This document shows, piece after piece, positions 1 through 9,988 of a stretch of 64,000 nucleotides of DNA. The notes beneath the pieces are model-generated. The model ran no database searches. It saw only the letters and a list, made by a program, of their open reading frames with translations, and was not told where the DNA came from. Source of the stretch: Patella vulgata (lineage: Eukaryota > Mollusca > Gastropoda > Patellidae); contig NC_065882.2 in the NCBI RefSeq assembly GCF_932274485.2, positions 58,503,431 through 58,567,430 on the forward strand. The letters run 5' to 3'. A program made the position numbers and the translations under genes. Numbering within the stretch: the stretch's first letter is position 1; every line of letters begins with the position of its first letter.

Positions 1-240
1 TTGAACGGATTGAAACACGATCGGCATTTAATAATTTAAAAATGGACAATCGAGACTTTGTTTATTATCGTAACAACGGTAGTAATGCAAATCGAGACTA
101 CACTGTTTTTTAAACTTCACTCAGAATAAAGTAATTCGACTGAAATTTTCAATATATTCCTTTTCGCCATCTATTTTTAAACTATTATACTGGGAACTTT
201 CAGCTCTTTATGTAAAGTAGACGAACTATATATCGAAATT
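1..240 (+). repeat. Fragment of TTAA-type MITE family (family Z)
   Basis: The stretch around 120-230 (GACTGAAATTTTCAA, then ATCTATTTTTAAACTATTATA and an AGCTCTTTATG end) reappears near 48060-48190 and 60350-60460, and in reverse complement near 2760-2850 and 55400-55490. Better preserved copies have inverted ends next to TTAA. This copy is cut by the window edge. No coding signal. Confidence 0.5.
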
Positions 241-825
241 AGATCGTTGAAAGGGTTCTATTTTATGTAATTTGCTTGTGATAGATTTTACTACCCACAA
301 TAAAGGTTCGAGTATATACCCTATTTGTAACATTTTGATGATAATTTTAACAAATTCGACATATTAATTATGTTAGTAAGTGCTGATTATAACAATTAAC
401 TCTTACTCTAAAGGACAAATACTCTAAAACAGCATTAAATTTTATGAGTAGAGTTTCGTTTCATCTTATGAAAATGACGTTTTATGATAACATATTAACA
501 AAGAAGTGAAATTAATATGTCTGATGGCATCACGCCATATTACTGAGATATTACGAAACAACTCCTTTAAATTTGTATTATAAATAAAAATTGTAAAATA
601 AATCTTCATGCTAATATTGCATGTACACTATACCTGGGAGTTTTTGTTATAAATTGTCGTAAAACAATAGCTGCCTTCCTTTTATCAATCTGAATAAGAT
701 CAAATGAAAATCGTGTCAGCAGACAGTGGACGAATTGTCACAATTTTCACTAGTTAATTAAAGTAAGACACTTTTAACGGTAATCCCATATTTTACAGGG
801 GGTGCTATAATCTAAGCCTTTATAT
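241..825. other. AT-rich sequence, nothing recognised
   Basis: No long reading frame, no recognisable repeat end and no RNA gene were seen here. Confidence 0.5.
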
Positions 826-1252
826 ACATGATATCACGACACACATAGTCTAAACCTAAATGTAAATATTATCATGGCACACAGTCTAAACCTATATGTA
901 AATATTATCACGGCACACAGTCTAAACCTAAATGTAAATATTATCACGACACACATAGTCTTAACCTATATGTAAATCATGACACAGGGGGTGTTATAAT
1001 CTAAGCCTTTATATACATAATATCACGGCACACATAGTCTAAACCTAAATGTAAATATTATCATGGCACACAGTCTAAACCTATAAACATTATCATGTCA
1101 CACACTCTAAACCTGTATGTAAATATTATCATGTCACACAGTCTAAACTGTATGTAAATAATATCATGACACACACTCTAAACCTGTATGTAAATATTAT
1201 CATGGCACACAGTCTAAACCTGTATGTAAATATTATCATGGCACACAGTCTA
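826..1252 (+). repeat. Minisatellite, ~40-46 bp unit
   Basis: About ten imperfect units share the core CACACAGTCTAAACCT followed by ATGTAAATATTATCA. A longer higher-order phrase (GGGGTGCTATAATCTAAGCC at 800, GGGGTGTTATAATCTAAGCC at 988) occurs twice, so part of the array was duplicated as a block. Units differ by small substitutions and by CACACA versus CACACATA, as expected from slippage and unequal exchange. Confidence 0.85.
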
Positions 1253-1934
1253 AATTAGAATGTACAGTATTGTTACTACATTTAGCTGTAAACCTCTAGT
1301 AAAGTTATGATTTCTTTAATTGGCTGTGGTACAGGGTGGGGGTGGAAAGGGCAGCGCCCAAACTTTCGGATGGGACGTAAAAATAGTTGAAACGATATTT
1401 GATTCAACATACTAAATCGGATTGAATAACCAACAAGGGGCTGTATAAGTTCTCCCGTTACAGCATTTCTACTAGTATCTGTAAACCTTTAGTTCAAATA
1501 AGTTTTGAGGCTAAATTCCTAACAAATATTTGAACTGAAACAAATCATCGATAAATATGTAATTTTCTAACTAAAATAGACATATTATGGCAAACACTAA
1601 ATAATTCTGTAAGGGAGTGGCAAGAGAAAAAAATCAAGCGGAGTTTAATGTCTCTTACTGTTCAGTATCAACCGAGATAATGAAGATGTGCATTATGATG
1701 TATTAAATGTTTATAGAAATTATTATTTGTCATTGATTTCAGACAAATTGCACTTATATTTCGCTACAAAAGCAACAAGTTCACATTTTCCCCTATCAGT
1801 ATTACGCCACTTTGTCAAATTGAAGCTAGGTAACTACAACTATAGGCCTAGGTACGTTTCACGTTTTTATAGATTCAGAATTTTAATTTTAATGTACATG
1901 TACCCTGTTATTCTGTTATACAACCAGCGGCTGC
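1253..1934. other. No gene recognised
   Basis: A 113-codon frame begins at 1688, but its second half runs through the palindromic CACGTG region and its product resembles no family I know. I treat it as non-coding. Confidence 0.4.
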
Positions 1935-2245
1935 CAGGCAAGGTAAGGTTTTCGTCGTTTACTCGCGTCACTCGAGTCGACTCCATTGCCGAGTTTACCC
2001 GGGTGAAACATCCCGAACGGTCCGAGTAGTCACATGACATCAAAACAGCTACGACGTCAGTATGTAATCGAGAGACAGGCCTTTTTGCGTATAGGACGCC
2101 ATTTTGTCACGTGACAAACCCTTTAACTCTCCGCTCAACGGGAGTAAACGGGTTAGTCACGTGATGCGACTCGAGTCAGTCATGTGACCAACTCGATTCA
2201 AAACGCGAACGGTCTGGTGTCGACTCGAGAGGCAGTGTCAATTGT
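1935..2245. repeat. GC-richer block with CACGTG palindromes
   Basis: This block stands out from its AT-rich surroundings. It contains TCACGTGAC (2107), TCACGTGAT (2155), CACATGAC and CATGTGACC, and the pair ACTCGAGTCGACTC / GACTCGAGTCA placed in loose inverted arrangement. It may be an old foldback MITE or a regulatory region with E-box-like sites; the sequence alone does not decide. Confidence 0.4.
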
Positions 2246-2729
2246 TTATTAGGACCAATATATATAGTTTACTGACTAGGTTAAGTTCAATGGGAAAATA
2301 GTAGGATTTCACAGGCTCGTTTATAAAAGAATTTCCTGAATAGACTATACAGCTTTTCGTCTTAAAACACTCGTGACTACGGTTCAGCTTATGACATTAA
2401 CACAGTTGAGACCCGGAACAAGATGTACAGGTAGATAATGTTTTATTTAGTGTAAAACACACGGGCTAACATAGGACATCCAATAATTGTATTTTAGTTT
2501 GTTACTTTCAAAGTTTCCACCTCGGTGAAAACTGAACTACTGTCTTTAGCCATCTTAAAAGAAAAGGACTTGGCCGTAAGAACAAACTACTTACTTATGG
2601 TTATTAAGAACTTACCGTTGTGTTTGAAATCACCCCCAATTAAGCACAATTGTAAAATTAAATATTCCAACGAATAAGTTGGACCTTCCACATAAACATC
2701 TATCTGCATAACAAGTTTATGAAAATACG
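2246..2729. other. No gene recognised
   Basis: AT-rich sequence without long frames or recognisable repeat ends. Confidence 0.4.
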
Positions 2730-2990
2730 CATTTAAAGATACATTGTGAGATTAGATAAAGAGCTGACAGTTCTCTATATAATAGTTAAAAACTAGATAA
2801 TGTAAAGGGAATTTGCTGAAAATTTCAGTCAAATTGATCCACTCTGGACCGAGATTTTAGCGATGAATTTTTGGCCTAGCCTCGATCATCATTACTAAAG
2901 TCGGTACGATAAAAAAAAACATAGTCTCGATTGGCCATTTTTAAATTAAATTTACGTCATTTTTGATGAATAGGTAAGATTGACACACAA
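2730..2990 (-). repeat. TTAA-type MITE (family Z), partial copy
   Basis: It opens with TTAAAGATACATTGTGAG, the family's inverted end next to TTAA. It continues as the reverse complement of the family's GACTGAAATTTTCA / ACTATTATA stretch. The distal end is degraded. Confidence 0.5.
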
Positions 2991-3722
2991 TAAATTTGTT
3001 CATAAGCTAGAAATATACTCAGGATATACGCTAGAAAGCGCCATTTACAGTCCTAACCATGATCTATTACGGAACAAGGCTATATGCGGGAAAGTGTGAC
3101 AGAGAGCCGCGAAACTGCCTTACCGGTACTCTTATTATGAAGTAAAACTATGAAATACTATAGTATTCCATAGATTTTTTTTTATTGCACTTTCTGTAGG
3201 AAATTCTACACTTGCATGTATGTATAGGAAAGAATACTGTAGTATTCTGTAGTTTGGAAATTGGGTCAGTACAGTTTTCTGTAGGAATGTGTACACTGAA
3301 AATAAACTTGTGTTGGATCTCAACACAAGAACTTGTGTGAAAATTATTCTACACAAGTTATGTGTTGTTTTGCATTGCATTAACACAAACTTGTGTTCTT
3401 TTTAATGCATTAACACAAATCTTGTGTTTTTTCCATATAATTAACACAAGTAATGTGTACCGTCAACAAATATTTTTTTTTTTAAATTTGAACTCCATAC
3501 AAAGTCTTAATCCGGGGGTCCACAAGTAAGAGAAAGGTATTTTTTACTCAGACAATATAGCCAGACAGACTTGAATGCTAATTGGCGTTAAGATGTCTGT
3601 AGTTAAAATAAAGTTGGGCCCACTAAACTGGTAGATCAAAGGCCTGTTGAGCGCTCATGCCCGGTGTGATTTTAACAATTGACTCCAAATGCGTTGACAA
3701 GAGTAGTAGTAGTTTGTTGTAT

Positions 3723-3874
3723 TTTACGTCCGCTTCCACCGAGGTGATATCGCAGACAATCGTTGACAAGAAAATAAGTAAAACTGTTATTGAATGTGAT
3801 TGGTTGATAAAATCAACGTACTATAGGCTACATTTTGTCTGCGATATCATCTCGGTGGAAGCGGACATTAAATG
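3723..3874. mobile_element. Short hairpin MITE
   Basis: Two arms of about 36 bp, near 3727-3762 and 3836-3871, are reverse complements with few mismatches (GTCCGCTTCCACCGAG versus CTCGGTGGAAGCGGAC). The loop is about 75 bp. A diverged single arm recurs near 30895. A 72-codon frame across it is an artefact. Confidence 0.7.
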
Positions 3875-4511
3875 AAGTGATTTCACACAATTAATTTAAC
3901 ATTTAACAACGTGCTGAAATGATTTTGGAGCAGTGATATGTTTGACAAATGTAAGCTAATGGTCACATAGAATACAAGACCGCAGGTTTGTGAATATTTA
4001 TATAAAAAAAATAATACCATGTATGTAATTTAGCATCGATATTGTTTCTCTGTATAATATTAGTATTTCGTTTCCTTAAAAAAAACTCCAACAATTTAAA
4101 CCGGAAGTTCATGTTTATAATATGGCGCGGTCAGGAAAAAAATTTCGGCATGTTATTATCAAATCTGTTCAATTTTTCTGAAATCATGCTTAATTAACAT
4201 TAGTTGTTCGGCGCTACGATGTTGTTCAAATACTTACATTACAGAATCAGAAACGGTTCGACTTGAACCAGCAGGTAAGAATCTGTTTTGAAATTATATC
4301 TTGGGAGGTTGGATTGGCGTTGGAGACCCGATTGGCGGCCATTTTGATTCTTGTTTCATGATTTTTTTTATATTATAACGATTTTGCCAAGAGTAGACAT
4401 AAACGCGGGCACAGACTAGAAAAAAATCTTTTTACACTTTTGTGTTAGTTGAATTGTAATCTAATTTATGTTTAAAAAAACAACCTTAAATCTAATAAGC
4501 AGACGGAAGAT

Positions 4512-4698
4512 ATGGACGAACAACAAGAAGTTATGGAGGTCCCAACAACTGAACCTATGGAAGTAAAGGAATCGTTTACAGCCGAAACCCGATACGATGT
4601 GCCAGTTCCGGTTATGGAGTCCTCCATCTCAGACGATGCCGACGTTATTGTCTTCTGCGACGAAGAACCCGTAGTGGTGTATCACTATAAACCTCAGA
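4512..4698 (+). pseudogene. Possible first exon of the MULE-like element's gene
   Basis: An ATG opens an acidic, non-repetitive peptide that begins MDEQQEVMEVPTTEP and continues through DDADVIVFCDEEPVVVY, which looks coding in composition. It stops being plausible at 4699, where the AACGAGG array begins. It lies about 1.2 kb from the left end of copy A, whereas the PHD-finger exon lies close to the equivalent end of copy B, so the two copies may keep different parts of one gene. I recognise no domain, and the link to the transposase is inference. Confidence 0.3.
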
Positions 4699-4916
4699 AT
4701 GCCTCGTTCGGCATTTCTGTCCAAACGAGGCAAAAACGTGTCAAAATTTTTGCCCCGATTTTGCCTCGTTATAACGAGGTAAAAAAAAATACCTCGTTTC
4801 TCTGGAGTTCCAAAACGTGTTTTTTTTTAAAATTGCCCTGTTTTTGGAACGAGGTATTTTGTTCAGAACGAGGCTGGGTAAAATTGCCTCGTTTACTAAA
4901 CGAGGTATTTTATCCA
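4699..4916. repeat. Array of inverted AACGAGG motifs
   Basis: Ten or so copies of AACGAGG or its complement CCTCGTT occur in 220 bp in both orientations, including the palindrome TGCCTCGTTATAACGAGGTA. The layout resembles the AACACAA arrays at the ends of the host element but uses another word. It may be the remains of a second, inserted foldback element. Confidence 0.6.
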
Positions 4917-4999
4917 AGATAATTATTAGCGGTATTTGCTGTCAACAAATAGAGCCATACAAATAATGTTCGGACCATCATGTGACCAATTGCAGATCT

Positions 5000-6190
5000 A
5001 CAAATTAGATTATTTATTTGGGACATGATATTGTTCATAGTTATGGCTTACTACACTGGAGTTCTATTATGTATAATAAACGCTTCCCGAGCGAAACAAA
5101 ACATAACAATGTCACGTGACAATATTACATATGGCGGATACAAGCGTTCTTTGATTACATGCTGTTTGGTTTGATTATTAAATAATACGGCAATCTGTAT
5201 ATATGGGAAAAGGAGAATGAATTTCCCCAAATCCAAAACTAGATGACTGGAATATTTATTGAATGGAAAGTAAATATTTTATAAACAAAAATATTCGGAT
5301 TTGCAGTATCCTAGCTTGGATGGATTTGTGATTTGAATCTCGAACTCAGTGTTTTATACATTTTATTATAAAATTGTAATAAATGTTTTACATGAATGAA
5401 TAAAATCTACAATTTAAAACAGTACAATAACATTGTGATTTGACGCTCTACAAATCACTAAGAGTATAACAATTGCTTGTTGAAAAAGCGTTAATAATAT
5501 GTTTTTTTCCATTTATTAATTTTTTAAAAATATATTCAAAAAGAATGCGTCTTTTACAGATTTCAATATAACCACAAATGGTTGATTGTTTTAATGCTAA
5601 GATAAGTATTAATGGTTTGTATTTGAAAATCAAATTATATAAGCGAAAAATAGTAAGATACATTATGTATATCTTAAAACACGCCCTTCTCAGTTACTAC
5701 TTCGGCGAATATCATTTGATAATTTAGATGATCAGAATTAAACACCGTGGGAACTATGCCGGAAAATCCAGTTGAAATTTCTCGGCTAACACCTTATACT
5801 CACTGAACCACTGTGGCTTATGACTTGTGATTGTATATAAATTTTTTGAACATATGATATTTTTTTATTTCAATCCTGTAATCTTGATGCTTTGCTTCTT
5901 TTATTTACAAAATATTCATTTTGTTTGGGGTTTTTTTTAATGAGGAAAAGGTTTTACATCATTTTATTACTCCTGCAAAATAGTGCATTTTTCTTTTGTT
6001 AGTTTTCTGTGTATATTAGTTATTTCTATATGTCTCACAAATCACTTGTAGTGTGATTTTGTAGCACTTTTCAGTTTTTGAAATTGTTTCAATTTAGTGC
6101 ATAATTTATCTTAGTGCTTGGTTTGGATGTTATTAAATTTAGATATTATTTGAATTATATATTTTGGAGTATGGGGTAGGGATACTGTGT
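5000..6190. other. Interior of MULE-like copy A, no gene recognised
   Basis: AT-rich sequence with only short frames. The part right of about 5940 is shared, in reverse complement, with 26.06-27.1 kb. Confidence 0.5.
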
Positions 6191-6194
6191 ACAT

Positions 6195-6435
6195 ATCTTT
6201 ATATTCTCAGTTCTTGTTTTGGGGTAAAGAACAATTTATATAGCTATTTTATATTTTGTGATAGGTAAAGTGTGTGGGGTTAAGAACAATTTAAATAGCT
6301 ATGTTATATTTTGTGATGGGGTAAAGAACAATTTATATAGCTATTTTATATTTTGTGATAGGTAAAGTGTGTGGGGTTAAGAACAATTTAAATAGCTATG
6401 TTATATTTTGTGATGGGTAAAGTGGGGTGTGTGTG
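6195..6435 (+). repeat. Tandem repeat, ~50 bp unit in two alternating forms
   Basis: The phrase AGAACAATTTATATAGC or its variant AATTTAAATAGC, followed by TATATTTTGTGAT, occurs four times, alternating as two pairs. A G-run follows at 6438-6449. Confidence 0.75.
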
Positions 6436-8567
6436 TGGGGGGGGGGGGACATTATATATAACACAATATAATTAGTATTAGAATTCTCTGTTTTTCTGTT
6501 AACATTTCAAATATCTATTTAGTTTTGATGTATTAATTTACTTTTTCCTATGATTTTATGAATAAATAATAATCTTACAAAAACAAAAACAAATTTTGTT
6601 TCCTTCTTTTATCAAACTTTACAGGTCTATCAGAGCAAAGAGATGGGTCCTGCATAAAAAGGTTGCTATACTGTATATAAATTGGGGAAAAACACAACAC
6701 AAGTTTTTGTGGATGGTTATACACAAGTTCGTATGAAACCACACAAGTTTCAGAAATTTCAACACAAGTTTCAGAAATTTTAACACAAGTTTCAGAAATT
6801 TCAACACAAGTTTCAAAAATTTCAACACAAGTATTGTGTAGATTTTCACACAAGTTTCAACACATGTTTGTGTTGTTTGATAAATTTTAACACAAGTTTT
6901 GTGTTGTTTCAACATTTAACACAAGTTTGTGTTGTTAAATAGAGACACCTTACTTGTGTTGAAAACAAGTTTGTGTTGTTTCAACACAAGTTTTTTTTCA
7001 GTGTAGTATAGAAATTCCATAGATTTTTTTTATTAATTCTTATTCTGGGAATATAGTTGGCTCATTTCAATTCTGTTGATTTACTAGTCTTGACCATGAC
7101 AAGTTTTCTTCTTGGTATAACTGAAATATAGGGAAAGGATAGTTAAATAAAGTGAAGTAAGTAACGAAATCACATAAATCTTATCTAATTTAATATTATT
7201 GTTGAGAAAGTAATAAAGTTTACCTATTATTCTGACTTTAATCGAATCTGTGAAAAAAAACCCATTCTCTTTAGTTTCTTGTTTTAACACTAACATATTA
7301 AGTTGTTATACACTGAATTTTAGTATTTAAAATTCAGCCAATGACAAAACTGATTTCAAGAGAGTAAATTGACCGTTAATTATAGTTTGTCCACAGATAT
7401 GCAGGGTTGACCTGCTGGCTTCAACAAATTATGTAATTTGAGTGCAGAATCTGCTCTAGTCAATAATATCTAACTAACAGGATCACCCAAGAGCCAGACT
7501 GTGTTCAAATAAAATTTGTCTTTATTGCATTGATTTATGTTAAAAATAATTTGTTATCTGTTATTTTGGCTGTGAAGATGTACATTTACTGGCATTCTTA
7601 GAGTGTCGACATGTATCACTATTCTATTCATAGTATATACACTATATTAAAAAAATATCATTTTACGACTTTTTTAGTTTTTTCGTGGTAAGCCTTTTTT
7701 TAGTTTGTCATCACAGTAAATTAAGGAAAACTGCATCCAGCGAAGTTCTGTTGGAAACTTTTACATAATTCACACAAGTGCATCACTAAATTCTATAGTC
7801 TATAGTATGAATAAAAGACATCGCCAAATTATGAAATCTGTAGAATAGAACATTGTTATCACATTATTATGTAGAAAACTATAGAATGTGTTAAAATGGT
7901 TTAAGTACCATATAAATTCAACAGAAAACTATAGAAGACTAATCTGTTATATTTTTCTCCAAAAAATCTATAAAATATTTTTTTCCATAGTTTTCTATAA
8001 AATGTCATTGAAAACTAGGATTACACAACTGACTTGAGACTATACGTTAGTTCTATAGATAACTATAGTTTTTACCCCCAAATCTATTGGGACCACAACT
8101 GACTTGAGAACACAAGTTAGTTCTATAGTAAACTATAGTTTTTCCCACATAGGCTATATAAAACTATAGGATTTATCAACTGACTCGAGGATACAAGTTA
8201 GTTCTATAAAACTGTAGTTTTTACCACCAATTCTATAGCAGCGCCAATGAATCTATAGGTTTATTTTTTTTTAATACTTTCTTACAGTATTCTATAGGAA
8301 ATTACACTTGGATAAAACTCATCTACCGATCCTACACAAACTTTTAGTAAATGTTTTTGAATATATAGTCAAGTGAAAAAAATTACAGAATGACTTCGTT
8401 TTCCTGTAGCATTCTATATCATTCTATAGAATCCCACAAACTGCTATAGGAACTTATACTTTTTTCTATAGGAACCTATAATTTTTTTCTATAGGACTTT
8501 TTCATAACGGGCTTTGTTATCGATTATTGAGACTAGTTACCTATACTATCGGAATCTTATGTTTATG

Positions 8568-8670
8568 TCCCCGCCTTTCCGAGGCAGCGGGGGTGAATAA
8601 TAAAATGGGTTCGCGCGTCATTTTTTAGGACACAAAAACTCTGCTTCTAATTGAACTAGAGTGTCTGAAT
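8568..8670 (+). repeat. Fragment of family Q repeat
   Basis: TGTCCCCGCCTTTCCGAGG and AAAATGGGTTCG followed by GACACAAAAACTCTGCTTC match the start of the larger copy at 38617. Only the first hundred bases remain. Confidence 0.55.
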
Positions 8671-8833
8671 GTGATTGGGGAACAGGCTTAGCCTATGTAA
8701 AACCCTGTAAAACCCCTCTCCCTAGATAATATATTCATATTAATACGAAAGAACAAATGGGTGTATATACAAAGTTGAAATGGCAAACACTATAATATAC
8801 ATAAATTATGCATAAATAAATAAAGAGTGCGTC

Positions 8834-9600
8834 CAGGGCCCGATTCCTAGAAAATTCTTAAGCACGTTCTTGTGTTTAGATTTTAAGTAGACTTTGCATT
8901 TAAGTAAACTTACCTTATTTTGTGTTCCCAGAAAATTGTGCTTAGATTTTAAGTAGACTTCAGGTTAAGCACAAGCACGTTATTATGTGTTCCAAGGAAA
9001 CACTTAAGCACAACTTCCTTCTTAAACATTGTCAATCTAAGCACAAGTCCCAAGCAAGGTATAGGGCTTGCTTACCTACCTTAAGCCTGTTTCTGCTTCA
9101 AACAAGATGGCTGGCCGTAGAGTTATTCGACAGCATTTCCTACAGACAACTGAAAGAGAGGGATAAAATGGGGTTTAACGCCCACTCGACACAAACTAGG
9201 TCATTTCGGGACTAACATATGGTTTTTAATTTTATTTCCATAATTCGCTTGCACGTAGGGGTCTTTAGCAGTGGGAGGAAACCAGAGGACCCGGAGAAAA
9301 TGGGGTTTAACGTCCACTCGACACAAACTAGGTCATTTCGGGACTAACATATGGTTTTTAATTTTATTTCCATAATTCGCTTGCACGTAGGGGTCTTTAG
9401 CAGTGGGAGGAAACCGGAGGACCCAGAGAAAGCCCACGAGGATGGACAGGCGACCCTACTCCTTGTCACGTACAACCGGGGATTCGAAATCACGCAAGTT
9501 GACTCAATAACAGGCCTTATGATACAGCGCGCACGTGCTTGTAAGAACGGTCTTGAGAATTTGTGCTTACTTCTATGAATTTTCTAGGAACCGGGCCCTG
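8834..9600. mobile_element. hAT-like non-autonomous element with SINE inside
   Basis: The terminal inverted repeats read CAGGGCCCGATTCCTAGAAA at the left and, as the reverse complement of the right end, CAGGGCCCGGTTCCTAGAAA. CAGGG-type ends are typical of hAT transposons. Just inside are repeated TTAAGCAC / TTTTAAGTAGACTT words. No matching 8-bp target duplication is visible. The interior holds a reverse-oriented SINE with an internal duplication. No transposase is encoded. Confidence 0.6.
9169..9560 (-). repeat. SINE family B, reverse, with 131-bp tandem duplication
   Basis: The unit starting AATGGGGTTTAACG at about 9168 restarts at about 9299. Each carries the family phrase CGCTTGCACGTAGGGGTC followed by TTTAGCAGTGGGAGG. 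The second unit continues into the tRNA-like head, with GGGGATTCGAAATC as the B-box on the reverse strand. It sits inside the hAT-like element. Confidence 0.65.
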
Positions 9601-9602
9601 GT

Positions 9603-9988
9603 AAAAAATAAATCACCACTTTACTTCATTCTGACATACATTAAATCATACAAGCTATATAGCTGTCTGACCTCTAGGCCTCTTCATAGATTAATAATGT
9701 ATAATAAAATGGATGAAAGGCACAGTATATATTATTTTGGTAACAATTATACATACGCTAAAATGGATATGCAAAGTTTTACATACTATTGAAAATACTA
9801 AATGATCTAGATTAAAATCTGTTGGCATATCAATAAACTTATGGACTTGGTTAAAATATTATTGTTTACATCTGGACCGGGGGTTGTTTTTAGAATCATA
9901 TTGTAGTTTGTCTAGGGTTTCCTTTTGTGCATTTGCATGTAAAGAGCATTGCAGGAGCGATCGCGATCTTCAAATATATGACCGTAGA
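9603..9988. other. No gene recognised
   Basis: AT-rich sequence between two mobile elements; no frame or repeat recognised. Confidence 0.4.

Larger units (their letters stand above)
3293..7004 (+). mobile_element. MULE-like DNA transposon, copy A (non-autonomous)
   Basis: The ends are inverted: ACACTGAAAATAAACTTGTG on the left and CAAGTTTTTTTTCAGTGT on the right. Behind each end lies an array of AACACAA/TTGTGTT motifs (3305-3460 and 6690-6990). The left end matches the reverse complement of the right end of copy B at 33.6-33.75 kb, and the right 1 kb matches the reverse complement of copy B's left end, so the two belong to one family in opposite orientation. Copy A has no recognisable transposase core. 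It holds a hairpin MITE, a short N-terminal-like frame at 4512 and an AACGAGG array. No clear target-site duplication was found; MULEs normally make one of about 9 bp. Confidence 0.7.
3125..8515. repeat. Element made of CTATAG palindromes, split by the MULE-like copy A
   Basis: Short palindromic phrases (ACTATAGTATT, TTCTATAGGAA, AAACTATAGTTTTT, CTGTAGGA) occur densely at 3140-3290 and again at 7700-8510, on either side of the MULE-like element. The phrase CCATAGATTTTTTTTATT occurs just left (about 3170) and just right (about 7018) of the insertion. The outer ends look weakly inverted, with TTATGAA near 3136 and again in the reverse complement near 8505. I infer one older repeat interrupted by a younger one. 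No coding frame is seen and the exact ends are uncertain. Confidence 0.45.

Noticed and set aside
820-1260. CRISPR-like array
   Set aside because: The units are contiguous and imperfect with no unique spacers, and the DNA is eukaryotic; it is a minisatellite.
6575-6915. Frames with repeated CVEISET / KFLKLVL peptides
   Set aside because: They translate the AACACAAGTTT array at the end of the MULE-like element.
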